Shown one piece after another: positions 16,301-24,921 of a stretch of 33,859 bases of DNA. Where the stretch lies: positions 1 to 33,859 of the forward strand of contig CAZQEN010000033.1 in the NCBI GenBank assembly GCA_964591605.1, in the 5' to 3' direction. Source of the DNA: CAYLLT01 sp964591605. Its GTDB lineage: Bacteria; Planctomycetota; Phycisphaerae; UBA1845; PWPN01. A program made the translations under genes and the position numbers. Position 1 is the stretch's first letter. The number at the start of each line of letters is the position of its first letter. The notes under the pieces were generated by a model. It made no database searches and was not told where the DNA came from. It saw nothing but the letters and a program-made list of their open reading frames with translations.

Positions 16301-16660
16301 GCCAGTGCCGGCAGCGGTGGAGTGGTTCGGCTCTGGCGGACGCCGGAGCTCACACCTCTGGCGTCTCTCGAAGGACACACCGAGGACGTCACTTCGCTTG
16401 CATTCACCCCCGACAGTCTTCGGCTGATCACCGCCGGCATGGACCAGACCATCCGCTTTTGGGATGTGAACGCGGTTCCGCCGCGTGAAGTGTGCCGATG
16501 GCGAGGGCATGAAGCGGGCGTGACCGCCCTGGCGATGAGCGCCGACAACAGGACACTGCTATCCGGCGCAGGCGACGGTTCGCTCCGGATCTGGTCATCT
16601 GCGCGCGATCGGATCCCTGATGCGGACCCCGTGTCAGATCGCGCGCGAATGAGCGAATAA
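13343..16660 (+). CDS. Transmembrane Ser/Thr kinase with anti-sigma-like N-terminus and WD40 sensor domain
   Basis: A 1105-residue regulator. Residues 1-55 hold H28-x3-C32-x2-C35 followed by a charged helix, like the zinc-binding anti-sigma (HC2/ZAS) segment. The kinase domain (about 103-370) is complete: glycine loop RGGQGVVY, K132 in AIKVL, HRDLKPGN (D225, N230), DFG (243-245) and APEQ, so it should be active. A membrane helix lies at about 394-414. The rest carries about a dozen WD40-type repeats (about 480-1100), for example HTEDVTSLAFTPDSLRLITAG and IRFWDVN, forming one or two extracytoplasmic propellers. I infer that ligand binding outside controls kinase action on the sigma factor inside. 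Promoter site 4 of the regulon overlaps the last codons. Confidence 0.93.
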   Translation: MACLSPRELDLLAAAGPSDEQTAGLAAHLAQCTICRENLEDVAANRALEDELAAAFAGRPHRVPVSGAEPGTGNGEGSTVSIGVGSAHEGSGLFNPDDVIPGYRLHAEIHRGGQGVVYQATQLATKRIVAIKVLLEGTWRSDRARRRFEREVELAAMLDHPHIVTIHDSGIASGRYYFAMAHVAGLRLDQHVREKELSIRQILELFVTICDAINYAHQRGVIHRDLKPGNILVDASGKPCILDFGLAKHADRVESIEVSIEGQVLGTIAYMAPEQASGRLADIDIRTDVYALGVILYELLVGRPPYELKGSLHGMLQTIQQTPPAAPRAMHRGLDDELETILLRALAKERPRRYQSVAALGEDLSHYLRGEAIDAKRDSRMYVLRKTVRRYRIPLGLICAFVLLLAGSAVGLGLMWRRSERDRIAAERSRAETVIANTQLRRSIYSNYLTLARQAQEDESYRYMRELLRACPVELRGWEWRHLWSRADRSIQTFGGDGLIRTSVQFSADGQRLLVMAGDGTASVLEAATGGVQVRMVQGSYGTCATWSPDARWIAAAMDSKTGALASSPIRIYDAASGAEKKRLGGRYGVRSLQFSTDGRWLAGAGSDGVARLWSCESGREETSFSLHHGAIYQLSFSPDASTLLTAGADGRVLVTRVRDGDSHVLLEGEERALCAAISPDGQWWAAGTEQGKLHVWHARDGREVTQFADRHVSGRCTAVAFARQGEWIAAAEQGGTLRVYRTADADLVTVLWGHDLDVFAIAAAPAGRRLASVGDDGMIKTWDLSAEPPADRLVAHRGAVNALAWDGASRFWSAGADGVLSAWSDESLQPHPAGSPPGDADPITSLSIRNGTLAYSTGRRVHIRGPGRPEFTFESPELSIIADVALLRGLDVVLVAGTGRTRGSDPPPGLQWRSTATGALLREPEDHTGQVTCLALGSDEQLLATGGTDGLIRFYDARTGAYVRSAATRQGALRSLAWSPAGNMMASAGSGGVVRLWRTPELTPLASLEGHTEDVTSLAFTPDSLRLITAGMDQTIRFWDVNAVPPREVCRWRGHEAGVTALAMSADNRTLLSGAGDGSLRIWSSARDRIPDADPVSDRARMSE
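16632..16657 (+). promoter_or_regulatory. ECF-type promoter, island regulon site 4 (pseudopilin-giant protein operon)
   Basis: TGTCAGATC (TGTCAGA at 16632-16638), a 15-bp spacer, and CGAATA from 16654. It lies in the final codons of the kinase gene and would start the downstream operon near 16665. No strong leader hairpin is seen here, unlike at most other sites. Confidence 0.75.
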
Positions 16661-16739
16661 GCGCCGGGGGAAACAATCAGGGGCCGGACGGAAGCGGGGC
16701 GATTGCGGATTGCAGGATACGTAGACGGAGGCGTGGCAG

Positions 16740-17507
16740 ATGATCCGAGGAGTTCCCGGCCGGGCGTTCACGCTGATCGAAATGCTGGTGGTGACCGCCA
16801 TCGTTGCGCTCCTCCTGGCCGTGCTGCTGCCGAGCCTGGCTGCCGCGCGGGCCCAGGGCAAGCGCGCCGCGTGCGCCTCCAATCTGCGCCAGATGGGTAC
16901 TGCCTGGGCCATGTATGACAACACTTATGGCGGATACTTCCCGGAAATGGTGAACGGGCACTGGGTTTACGGCGGCAAGGAGGGCTGGCTGGCCGGCTAT
17001 ACGACCAGGAAACGCCCCCTCAACCCCATGCTGACGCTCAAGCAGAGGCAGGCGGGCTCGGGCGACGTGTTCCACTGTCCGTCCGATATCGGCGACCGCA
17101 GACGCGCCGGGTGGAGTTACTTCGACGCGTTCGGCACCAGCTACGCCATGAACTACCTGCTGGTTGGTTCTTCGACGATCGCGCCGCGCAACGCGCTCCT
17201 CAATGAACTGAAGCTGCGCCGGCCGAGGATGAGCCGGACGCGCGCGACAGTGGCATCCGGGCGTTTGCTCTTCGGTGGCGACGGGCCGTGGCTTTACGCC
17301 TGGCACAAGCAGCCGGACCTGACCACAAACTGGCACCGCAGCGTCAATGGGTACAACCTGCTCTTCCTTGACGGGCATGCCGCATTTCTGACCCTGGTCC
17401 CGGGCGAGCACGTGGTGGCCGGCGGGGCGGGATATACGGTCATTCCGTTCCGGGATCTTCAAAGCATGGCACGCGATTATCCGAATGATTATCTCCCCGT
17501 GCCGTGA
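16740..17507 (+). CDS. Type II pseudopilin-like protein (prepilin N-terminal signal, H-X9-DG type)
   Basis: A 255-residue protein with a prepilin signal: a short basic leader MIRGVPGRA, then FTLIEMLVV and a hydrophobic helix to about residue 30, with the conserved Glu at position 5 of the mature form. The residue before the cleavage site is Ala rather than the usual Gly. After this come KRAACASNLRQMGTAWAMYDNTYGGYFP, a Cys-containing FHCPSD, and the late segment NLLFLDGHAAFL, which marks the planctomycete H-X9-DG pseudopilin family. ACGGAGG precedes the ATG. Such proteins are processed by prepilin peptidase and assemble in type II-like secretion or pilus structures. It is the first gene of an operon with the giant protein gene. 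Confidence 0.88.
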   Translation: MIRGVPGRAFTLIEMLVVTAIVALLLAVLLPSLAAARAQGKRAACASNLRQMGTAWAMYDNTYGGYFPEMVNGHWVYGGKEGWLAGYTTRKRPLNPMLTLKQRQAGSGDVFHCPSDIGDRRRAGWSYFDAFGTSYAMNYLLVGSSTIAPRNALLNELKLRRPRMSRTRATVASGRLLFGGDGPWLYAWHKQPDLTTNWHRSVNGYNLLFLDGHAAFLTLVPGEHVVAGGAGYTVIPFRDLQSMARDYPNDYLPVP

Positions 17508-17548
17508 AAAAACCGCGGAACGATCAGGACGAAAGGAGCGAAAACGAC

Positions 17549-20500
17549 ATGCTGAACCGTCGCCACACCTCTCGGGTAATTCTGGGTATTCTGACATGTG
17601 CGGCGCTGGGCGGTTGGGCCCGGGCGGGACAGATCAGCACGACACATTACCTCGCAAGCGATACGGTCGCCTTTAGTTTCGAAGACATCAGTCCAACCGG
17701 CACGGCAACTCTCGAAGGCCAGGACGACGCGGTGGCGGGTGCGCCGCTCGGATTCACGTTCAACTTCTACGGACGCAGCTACACGCGCGTCAACTGGAGC
17801 AGCAACGGTCTGATCAGTTTTGGCGCGCCCTATTCCCACTACACTAACCTGGATCTTAATACTGCTGAATGGGGCAGTGAGGACAGTGCGGGCATTGCAG
17901 TATTCTGGGACGATCTCGTTCTTGATGCAGGCATCGGGCGGGTTTACCACGAACTGCGCGGCGGTTCGGGATCACGACGGTTCATCATTCAGTGGCAGTC
18001 CGCACGACCTTACTCACAGACGACCGGCAGCATCACATTTCAGGCCGTTCTCTTTGAGGAGACGAATCAGATTCTCCTGCAGTATGCCGATGTCAGTGCA
18101 CCGCCCACGTCCGGCCAGGGTGGCAGTGCGACGGTGGGCATACGCGACCGGGCAGGCCACCTGAACGGACGCCGTCTGCAGTGGTCATATCAGCAGCCGG
18201 TGCTGCAGGCCGGCACGGCCATCCTGTTCGAGCGCGTTTATGGCCCCACGCGGCTGTTCGTGGACGCTTTCCGATTCGACGGTGCGCAGAACGGCACCAG
18301 TTGGGAAAACGCGTACCGCAGCCTGTCTCAGGCGCTGACGGCGGCCGGCCAGTCGGCGGGCACCGTCGCCGAGATCTGGGTCGCCCGGGGCACGTACTAT
18401 CCCACCACCAGCGGCGACCGCGGCGTGAGCTTCAACCCCGTCAATGGCGTCTGCCTCTATGGCGGGTTCCTGCCCGGCGCCACTTCGCTCGCCCACCGCT
18501 TCAACGGTTCGACGTATCTGAGCGGAAACATCGGCGGCTCATCCCGGAACGACAACTCGTATCATGTCATTCGTTCGACCGGCAATGACGGCACGGCGGT
18601 ACTGGACAACGTCATCATCGAGGATGGTTACGCCGATCAGGGGCAGCTCGGGCTGGAAAACACCCGGGGGGCGGGCGTCTTCGTCGACGCGGGAAGCGCC
18701 GTGACCTTTGTCAACTGCACGTTCCGACGGAATGAAGCCATCTACGCGGGCAGCGGCATCATGAACTACGGCGCAGTGGCGCTCGAGAACTGCTTCATGT
18801 CAAACAACCCCGGCAATGTTGGCGGAGCCATATACAACAACGGCGTCGCGACCATCCGCAGTTGCACCTTCCGGCAGAACACGGCCAGTCTGGGCGGCGG
18901 ACTCTACAATGAGGGAAGCCGCCTTCTGGTACGGGATACGCTGTTCGACCGGAACATCGTTACCAGCCGCGGCGGCGCCGTCCGCAACATCGCCCTCCTC
19001 GGAAGCACCGCCGACTTCGTGAACTGCTGGTTCACGGGCAACCAGGCGGTCAACGGGGGCGCGGTGGCCAACCTCCATGAGAACTATCCCACGTTCGCCA
19101 ACTGCGTGTTCAGCGGAAACAAGGCCAGTGCCGCCGGCAGCGGTGGTGGCGCGCTGTACAACCAGGATGTGACCGTGAGTGTCGTCAACTGCACGTTTGC
19201 CAACAACGAGACCTCGGGAACCGGCGGCGGCGGCATCCATAACGCCAGCGAGGTTGGCGGGGAGATGGCCCGCTGCAACGTGAATAACAGCATCCTGTGG
19301 GGCAATCGCAACAGCTCCGGCATCGTTCCCGCTGCCCAGGTGCAGAATGACAACGGCGCGGGCGAGGCCACAATCAATCACAGCATCGTTCAGGGCGGGT
19401 GGAGCGGCTCCGGCGGACAGGGCATTCTCAACCTTGATCCGCTGTTCGTGCAGCCCCTGGGCCCCGACGGCGTGGCCGGCACCTCCGATGATGACCTGCG
19501 CACGGTGATTCAGTCGCCGGCTGTCGATGCGGGCAGCAATGCGGCCCTGCCGCTGGACGTCGCTGATCTCGATGACGACGCTGCCATCGATGAGGTGCTG
19601 CCGCTGGACGCGGGCCGGGCGGCACGGCGCTATGACATCGCCGTCAAACCCGACGCCGGTGCGGGTGTGAGCCCCATCGTGGACCTCGGCGCCTACGAAG
19701 CGTTCGACTGTAACGGCAACGGGATTCCGGACAACGACGAGCCCGACAGCGATGGCGACCTGCTCATCGACGGATGCGACAACTGTCCCCTGGTCTACAA
19801 CCTCGAGCAGACTCAGTCGGACGCCGTCGCCGGCGGCGATGCCTGCGATCATATCCTGTTTGAGGACTTCGAGAACTACGCCGATCAGGCCGGATTCGAG
19901 CAGGTCTGGACGGATACGCTGAACTCGTCGTATCTGTTGACCCCCGGCATCGGCAACTTCGGCCAGGCCCTGCGCATGCCCAGCCCGGCGGCAAACAGTC
20001 TGGGCCGCTACCACCGCAACCTGGGCGGCCGATACACCGGCACGGACCTCAAGCCGCTCGTGCTGGCCTACGATCTGTATCTCAATCCTTCCGGCGCGGC
20101 GGCAAACTGGAACAACGCGCGGCACTTCTGCGAACTCCGCGGGTATGCCGGCGGATCCTTCAACAACGGTGCGCTCCAGACGCTTGTGGCCATCGGACTT
20201 TACAACGCCGTCGAGGCGCCCGGCGAGACCTACAACAACTATGAATACCAGGGGCGCGTGCTGGGACCCGGCTGGTACAGTCTCGATCAGAATCCCGCCG
20301 TGGTTCGCCAGGCCGGCTGGCACCGGATCAAGGCCGAGCTCACGCTGACGAAGGTGCGGTTCTACGTCGATAACCAGCTCGCTGAAACCGTCGAGCGTCC
20401 CGATGCACTCGGATTTGACACCGTCGTACTGGGCTCGGATCTCACCGCTGGCGGCCACGAGGTGGTGATTGACAACGTCGCGGTTGTGGGCGGGGTGCCG

Positions 20501-23500
20501 GTGACCGACTGCAACAACAATGGCACACAGGACGCCCAGGAATTGTTCAGCACCAGCGGTGGCGACTGGAACCTCGACCAGGTGCTGGATGACTGTCAGC
20601 AGGCCGCGCTCGGCCGGGTGATCGACCGCGTCAGCCTGGAGACCGATGAGACGGAGATCAATGATTTCAGTGCCGAGACCGCCATCTCCGGTGACGGCCG
20701 CTACGTCGTGTTCCAGAGCGGCAGTCAATCGCGTCGGCTCCGCATCCGCGATCGCGTGGCCGGGAGCACTACGAGCGTCTGGTCAGGCGTTGCTCCGTTT
20801 CTCTCGCCCGCACCGGTGATTTCAGCCGATGGCCGCCATATCGCATTTGTTGATGCCTACGAATCCACCTTTCCGCCGGCGACGAGCATCTTCTGGCTCG
20901 ATCGGCTCACGAATACCCTCCAGACCGTCGCCGACTACGACACCATTGAGCCCGCACTCAGCGCCGACGGCCGCTACATCGCCTACACCCAGGCCCCCAC
21001 CTTTTCCTTGTCGCAGGTGTATGTCTTCGATACCGCCCTCCGGACAAGCCATTCCGTCAGCGAGTCACAGACGGGTGAGCTGGCCAACGGCAGCTCCTAC
21101 GCACCCGCCATCTCGAAAGACGGGCGCTACATCGCCTTCGCGAGCGCGGCGACGGATCTGGTTCCCGGCGACAGCAACGGCGTTTCCGACATCTTCGTGC
21201 GCGATCGGCAACTGGGCGTGACCACGCGCGTGAGTATCGGGGCCGGCGGGGCGCAGCTCAACGGGCACAGCAACGCGCCTTCGATCTCCTGGGATGGCCG
21301 TTACGTGGCCTTTGAGAGCGACGCCACCAATGCCGTCGCGGGCGACACGAACGGTATGAAAGATATCTTCGTCCACGACCGCCAGACGGCGGCGACCACT
21401 CGCGTCAGCGTCGGACCCGGCGGCGTGCAGGCCGATCAACCCTGCTTTCAGCCGCATCTCTCCGGCAGCGGGGCACGCGTCATCTTCTCGAGCAACGCCA
21501 CGACCCTGGGCGGGACATTCGCCGCCGCTCCGCAGCTCTATGTGGTTGAGGTCTCATCGGGGCGCCTCAGCCAGGTTTCCCCGCCGCCGTTGCCGTTGAG
21601 CCCCTCTGGCGGCAACCCGGGCATCGTGACGCCCGCCTTCTCGGCTGACGGCCGCCACGTCGCCTTCGCGACGGCGATGAAACTTGTACCGGATGACTAC
21701 AACAGCTTCTCTGACGTGTTTGTGCGCGATCTGGACTGCAATCGCAACCTGGCCTGGGACGCCGCTGAGCTCGCCGCGGGCACGTTGATGGACTGCAACC
21801 AGAACACGCTGCCGGACGTGTGCGAGATCGCCTCCACCAGCGGTGCGCCGGGCGGCCCATTTTTCTGCCCGGCCGAATGTGCGCTGGACTGCGATCAGAC
21901 GGGGCAGCCGGATGAGTGTGAAGCCTCGACGCTTCTCCAGATCCGCGTCACCGGTGTCGTCAGCGTCGACCTGGTGCTCAGCGGCGCATGCGGCACGCTG
22001 CGGGTCGGGGCCCCGCGCGACCTGGCTGTGCTCCCGTCGGGCACGGTCACGCTCACGGCGCCGTTCTCAACGCCCAACGGACTCTTCACGCACTGGATCG
22101 TGGACGGGCAGCCGCAGCCGTTCGAGCAGATGGCCATCTCGCTCAATGCCGCCGCGCCGCACCTGGTCGCCGCCGTATATGAGCCGCTGTTCGCGGACGT
22201 CCTCGCTGTCAGCACCGTATTCGAACACCAGTATGCGGTGGTCGGTGAGTGCAAGTACCTCGATGAGCAGCGCATCCTGCGGACCGAGGTGACCAACGGC
22301 CAGTACGTCGCGTTTCTCAACGACGCCCAGGAGGCTCAGGAGGCCGGCGATACCAGCAAGCGATCCAGCAACATGGTGTTCGAGACCAGCGGGCGCGTGG
22401 TTCTGGCGGATGGCTCGGTGATGTTCGAGCCGCAGAGTGTCGCCCCGGCGTCACGGATTCTGTACGATGTGGCCGCGCCGGCGGGTCACCGTTACCGGGT
22501 GCAACAGGGTTACCGCGATCATCCGGTGGTGCACGTGTCCTGGCTGGGGGGGGCCAAATTCTGCAACTGGCTTGGCTCTGCGCCGCTGTATCGCGAGGGC
22601 CCCTACTTCTCTCAATGGTCCCGCCAACTGGCCGGGGGGCCGGAGGACAGAACGGTGTACATGTACCGTCTGCCCTCCCTGGCCGAGTGGCAGGCAGTGG
22701 CCGGCTACAGTTCGGCGGCGGCGCCGGATGTGCCCCGCGTCGGCCCTTCGGGCGAGACGATTCCCGCGCACTACTGGACTTACGGCGTCGGCCGCGATGT
22801 CATCACCGGGGCGCATCTGAATTTCCTGTTCAGCGGCGATCCCTTCGAGAGCGGCACAACTCCCGTCGGATTCTTCGACGGAACTCTGAAGAACCCCGGC
22901 GGAAACGGGCCCCTGGGCAACGGCATCGAGTTCCAGACGCGGCGAAGCTACAACATCTACAACTGTGCGGATATGAGCGGCAATGTGCGCGAGTGGGTGG
23001 ACGCCTATCCTGAGCCCGGCGGAATGCCCCAGCCATATGCCATGGGCGGCTCGTGGGCACAGCCGGCCGATCTGGCCAGCATCTTTGCCCCGAGTGCACC
23101 CCTGCCCTCCGCCTTCACCGCATCGGATACCGGTCTGCGATTAATGGCAGAGGTGTCTTATGCAAAAGTGTGCGACAATTCGCTGCCAGCGGACTGCGCG
23201 GGCTACGGCGATCTTCCCGACCAGGCCCAGACCTGCTGTGACTTCGCCTATCTGGATCGGCACCTCTTCGAAACCCCCGTTGGCGAACCTTTCGGCCAGA
23301 CCGGTTGCGCCGATGATTATCATCCAGACGGCTACATCGACCACTTCGACATCATCTCGCTCGATCCGCTCGTCGACGAATGCGTCGAGGGTCAGTGCCC
23401 CTGCATCGATCCGAACGACTGCCCGTACCTCTTCCGGGGCGCGCTCCCGGCGGAGCGGCTGGCTGCCACGCCCGCCGACGGCCCGCAACTCCTGATTCTC

Positions 23501-24742
23501 GGTCGCGAAACCGGCTATGTTGACCTGGTTTATCGGTTCGAAGCTCCGTGGGTGCAGCCCACCCGGCTGCTCACGCCGCTCATGGATCCCCCCACTGCTT
23601 ACGTTAAGGCAAAGCGGGCGATCGGTGATACGGCAGATCGCGTCTATCTCACCGACTACGCGGCGAGAGCCGTTCACCAGATCGTGAATGCCTCTGGCGG
23701 CACTCCCCAGGTCAGGGTGCTTTCAGGCGCCAGTTTCGATTTCCGCCCGACGGATCTGGCCGTCATTCAAACCGGCCCACAGTCCGCCATCCTCTACGTT
23801 CTCGTGGAGCAGAACTTGACCGGCGCCAATCCATTGAGCGCCTACCTGGCGGCCTATACCTTTGATCCGGCGGCGGCAAACCCGGTTCTGACCTCCATCC
23901 CGCTCGCGGGCACATCCGATCTCGGTCGTCTCCCGGACACGTTCCTCGGTGGCTCGGAGAACTGGCTCCGCTGGGCCCGCGCGCTATCGGTTGATCGCGC
24001 AGGTTATCTCTATGTGGCTGGGATCAGCCAGAGCACGCAGCCACGGCTGATGGTCTTCTCACCCATCACCTACAACCCCTCAACCGGCCAGCCTACCGGC
24101 GGCGACCTGGTGCAGACTCTGCTGCTGACCACGGCCACCGGCCGCTTTCAGTTCTATGCGGCCGGCCTCCACGTCTCGCCCTGCGGTGATGAACTCGTCA
24201 TCGGCACCACGGATGACAATCGCCTGTACCGGTTCACCATCTCTCGCGATGGCAACGGTGTGCCGATGGTCTCGCCTGGTCCGGCTGAACAGGTCACGCT
24301 CTCGGGCATGTTTCACCTGACGGACGTCTCTGTGGACTGGCTCAGCCGCACCGCCTGGGTGGTCGGCGACCACTCGCCGGCCAAAGCCGCACGCGTGGCG
24401 CTGGGAAACCCTGGTTCCGCCGAGTACTTCCAGATCGAAGGTGTACGTATTGCCGGCGCTTGCGCGCTGCTGAACCCGCCGATGGTCTGCGGATTTCCGG
24501 CGGACCTGGACGACGACCTGGATGTGGATGCGGGTGATGTGCTGCGCATGCAGCAGTGCCGGACCGGTCCGGCCGTACCCTACATCATCCCGCCCGCAGG
24601 ATGCCCGCTGATGCTCGACGGTTCCGGGTTTCTCCGGGCCGATCTGGACCGCGACCGGGATGTCGATCTGGACGACTTCGCCCTGCTGCAGCGCTGCAAT
24701 GCCGGTGAGAGTCGGTTTCCCCCGCCGGGATGTGCACAGTGA
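17549..24742 (+). CDS. Giant exported multidomain surface protein (2397 aa)
   Basis: The ATG at 17549 has AAAGGAG upstream and gives a signal peptide ending GGWARAGQ (about 20-27). An in-frame GTG at 17504 overlaps the pseudopilin stop but would bury the signal. Domains by approximate residue: a beta-sandwich (30-230); a right-handed beta-helix with many NCTFxxN and GGGxxN repeats (234-717); a calcium-binding DxDxDG/thrombospondin-3-like link (720-765); a LamG-like domain (767-984); a TolB/PD40-type propeller with repeated SxDGRYVAF (1017-1397); Cys-rich DCNxNxxPD links; a formylglycine-enzyme-like fold (1555-1869); a second propeller (1977-2310); and a dockerin-like tail with two DLDxDxDVD loops (2314-2397). 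In the formylglycine-enzyme-like fold GGSW lacks the catalytic Cys residues. Probably a surface or matrix adhesin. Confidence 0.9.
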   Translation: MLNRRHTSRVILGILTCAALGGWARAGQISTTHYLASDTVAFSFEDISPTGTATLEGQDDAVAGAPLGFTFNFYGRSYTRVNWSSNGLISFGAPYSHYTNLDLNTAEWGSEDSAGIAVFWDDLVLDAGIGRVYHELRGGSGSRRFIIQWQSARPYSQTTGSITFQAVLFEETNQILLQYADVSAPPTSGQGGSATVGIRDRAGHLNGRRLQWSYQQPVLQAGTAILFERVYGPTRLFVDAFRFDGAQNGTSWENAYRSLSQALTAAGQSAGTVAEIWVARGTYYPTTSGDRGVSFNPVNGVCLYGGFLPGATSLAHRFNGSTYLSGNIGGSSRNDNSYHVIRSTGNDGTAVLDNVIIEDGYADQGQLGLENTRGAGVFVDAGSAVTFVNCTFRRNEAIYAGSGIMNYGAVALENCFMSNNPGNVGGAIYNNGVATIRSCTFRQNTASLGGGLYNEGSRLLVRDTLFDRNIVTSRGGAVRNIALLGSTADFVNCWFTGNQAVNGGAVANLHENYPTFANCVFSGNKASAAGSGGGALYNQDVTVSVVNCTFANNETSGTGGGGIHNASEVGGEMARCNVNNSILWGNRNSSGIVPAAQVQNDNGAGEATINHSIVQGGWSGSGGQGILNLDPLFVQPLGPDGVAGTSDDDLRTVIQSPAVDAGSNAALPLDVADLDDDAAIDEVLPLDAGRAARRYDIAVKPDAGAGVSPIVDLGAYEAFDCNGNGIPDNDEPDSDGDLLIDGCDNCPLVYNLEQTQSDAVAGGDACDHILFEDFENYADQAGFEQVWTDTLNSSYLLTPGIGNFGQALRMPSPAANSLGRYHRNLGGRYTGTDLKPLVLAYDLYLNPSGAAANWNNARHFCELRGYAGGSFNNGALQTLVAIGLYNAVEAPGETYNNYEYQGRVLGPGWYSLDQNPAVVRQAGWHRIKAELTLTKVRFYVDNQLAETVERPDALGFDTVVLGSDLTAGGHEVVIDNVAVVGGVPVTDCNNNGTQDAQELFSTSGGDWNLDQVLDDCQQAALGRVIDRVSLETDETEINDFSAETAISGDGRYVVFQSGSQSRRLRIRDRVAGSTTSVWSGVAPFLSPAPVISADGRHIAFVDAYESTFPPATSIFWLDRLTNTLQTVADYDTIEPALSADGRYIAYTQAPTFSLSQVYVFDTALRTSHSVSESQTGELANGSSYAPAISKDGRYIAFASAATDLVPGDSNGVSDIFVRDRQLGVTTRVSIGAGGAQLNGHSNAPSISWDGRYVAFESDATNAVAGDTNGMKDIFVHDRQTAATTRVSVGPGGVQADQPCFQPHLSGSGARVIFSSNATTLGGTFAAAPQLYVVEVSSGRLSQVSPPPLPLSPSGGNPGIVTPAFSADGRHVAFATAMKLVPDDYNSFSDVFVRDLDCNRNLAWDAAELAAGTLMDCNQNTLPDVCEIASTSGAPGGPFFCPAECALDCDQTGQPDECEASTLLQIRVTGVVSVDLVLSGACGTLRVGAPRDLAVLPSGTVTLTAPFSTPNGLFTHWIVDGQPQPFEQMAISLNAAAPHLVAAVYEPLFADVLAVSTVFEHQYAVVGECKYLDEQRILRTEVTNGQYVAFLNDAQEAQEAGDTSKRSSNMVFETSGRVVLADGSVMFEPQSVAPASRILYDVAAPAGHRYRVQQGYRDHPVVHVSWLGGAKFCNWLGSAPLYREGPYFSQWSRQLAGGPEDRTVYMYRLPSLAEWQAVAGYSSAAAPDVPRVGPSGETIPAHYWTYGVGRDVITGAHLNFLFSGDPFESGTTPVGFFDGTLKNPGGNGPLGNGIEFQTRRSYNIYNCADMSGNVREWVDAYPEPGGMPQPYAMGGSWAQPADLASIFAPSAPLPSAFTASDTGLRLMAEVSYAKVCDNSLPADCAGYGDLPDQAQTCCDFAYLDRHLFETPVGEPFGQTGCADDYHPDGYIDHFDIISLDPLVDECVEGQCPCIDPNDCPYLFRGALPAERLAATPADGPQLLILGRETGYVDLVYRFEAPWVQPTRLLTPLMDPPTAYVKAKRAIGDTADRVYLTDYAARAVHQIVNASGGTPQVRVLSGASFDFRPTDLAVIQTGPQSAILYVLVEQNLTGANPLSAYLAAYTFDPAAANPVLTSIPLAGTSDLGRLPDTFLGGSENWLRWARALSVDRAGYLYVAGISQSTQPRLMVFSPITYNPSTGQPTGGDLVQTLLLTTATGRFQFYAAGLHVSPCGDELVIGTTDDNRLYRFTISRDGNGVPMVSPGPAEQVTLSGMFHLTDVSVDWLSRTAWVVGDHSPAKAARVALGNPGSAEYFQIEGVRIAGACALLNPPMVCGFPADLDDDLDVDAGDVLRMQQCRTGPAVPYIIPPAGCPLMLDGSGFLRADLDRDRDVDLDDFALLQRCNAGESRFPPPGCAQ

Positions 24743-24921
24743 CGGCGGGCTCAGACTGAATCCCACCCTGGACCGACCCGCCGGAATTGATCCAGACCAT
24801 CCGGGGTCTGGAGCCCTTCTCCTTCGAGGCGGGAATGCACAACGGCCGGCGTCCCAGTGGACTGCCGGCCGTCGAGAGGAGCGCCAGGGTCAACGCACGG
24901 GTAAGCCCGCGGGCCGCCTTC
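24743..24921. other. Convergent intergenic region with two stem-loops
   Basis: I see no gene in this interval. CCAGACC (24792-24798) pairs with GGTCTGG (24805-24811) around six bases and is followed by a pyrimidine-rich CCCTTCTCCTTC, suitable to end the giant gene. ACGGCCGGC (24842-24850) pairs perfectly with GCCGGCCGT (24864-24872) and may serve the convergent lipoprotein gene. Confidence 0.6.

Noticed and set aside
17571..17596. A tenth TGTCAGA with CGAG 15 bp downstream, on the minus strand inside the giant gene
   Set aside because: The -10 word has a mismatch, and no minus-strand gene follows; it would transcribe antisense to the pseudopilin gene. Without transcript data I treat it as chance.
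18800..20728. A 642-codon open frame on the minus strand
   Set aside because: It lies wholly antisense to the giant protein gene, whose repeat domains and codon use are clear. Long antisense frames are common in G+C-rich DNA. The 574-codon frame at 7168-8892 and the 510-codon frame at 29461-30993 were rejected for the same reason.
22215..23155. An active formylglycine-generating enzyme domain in the giant protein
   Set aside because: The GGSW segment is followed by AQPADLASIF with no cysteine, so the catalytic cysteines are missing, and there is no sulfatase gene nearby.
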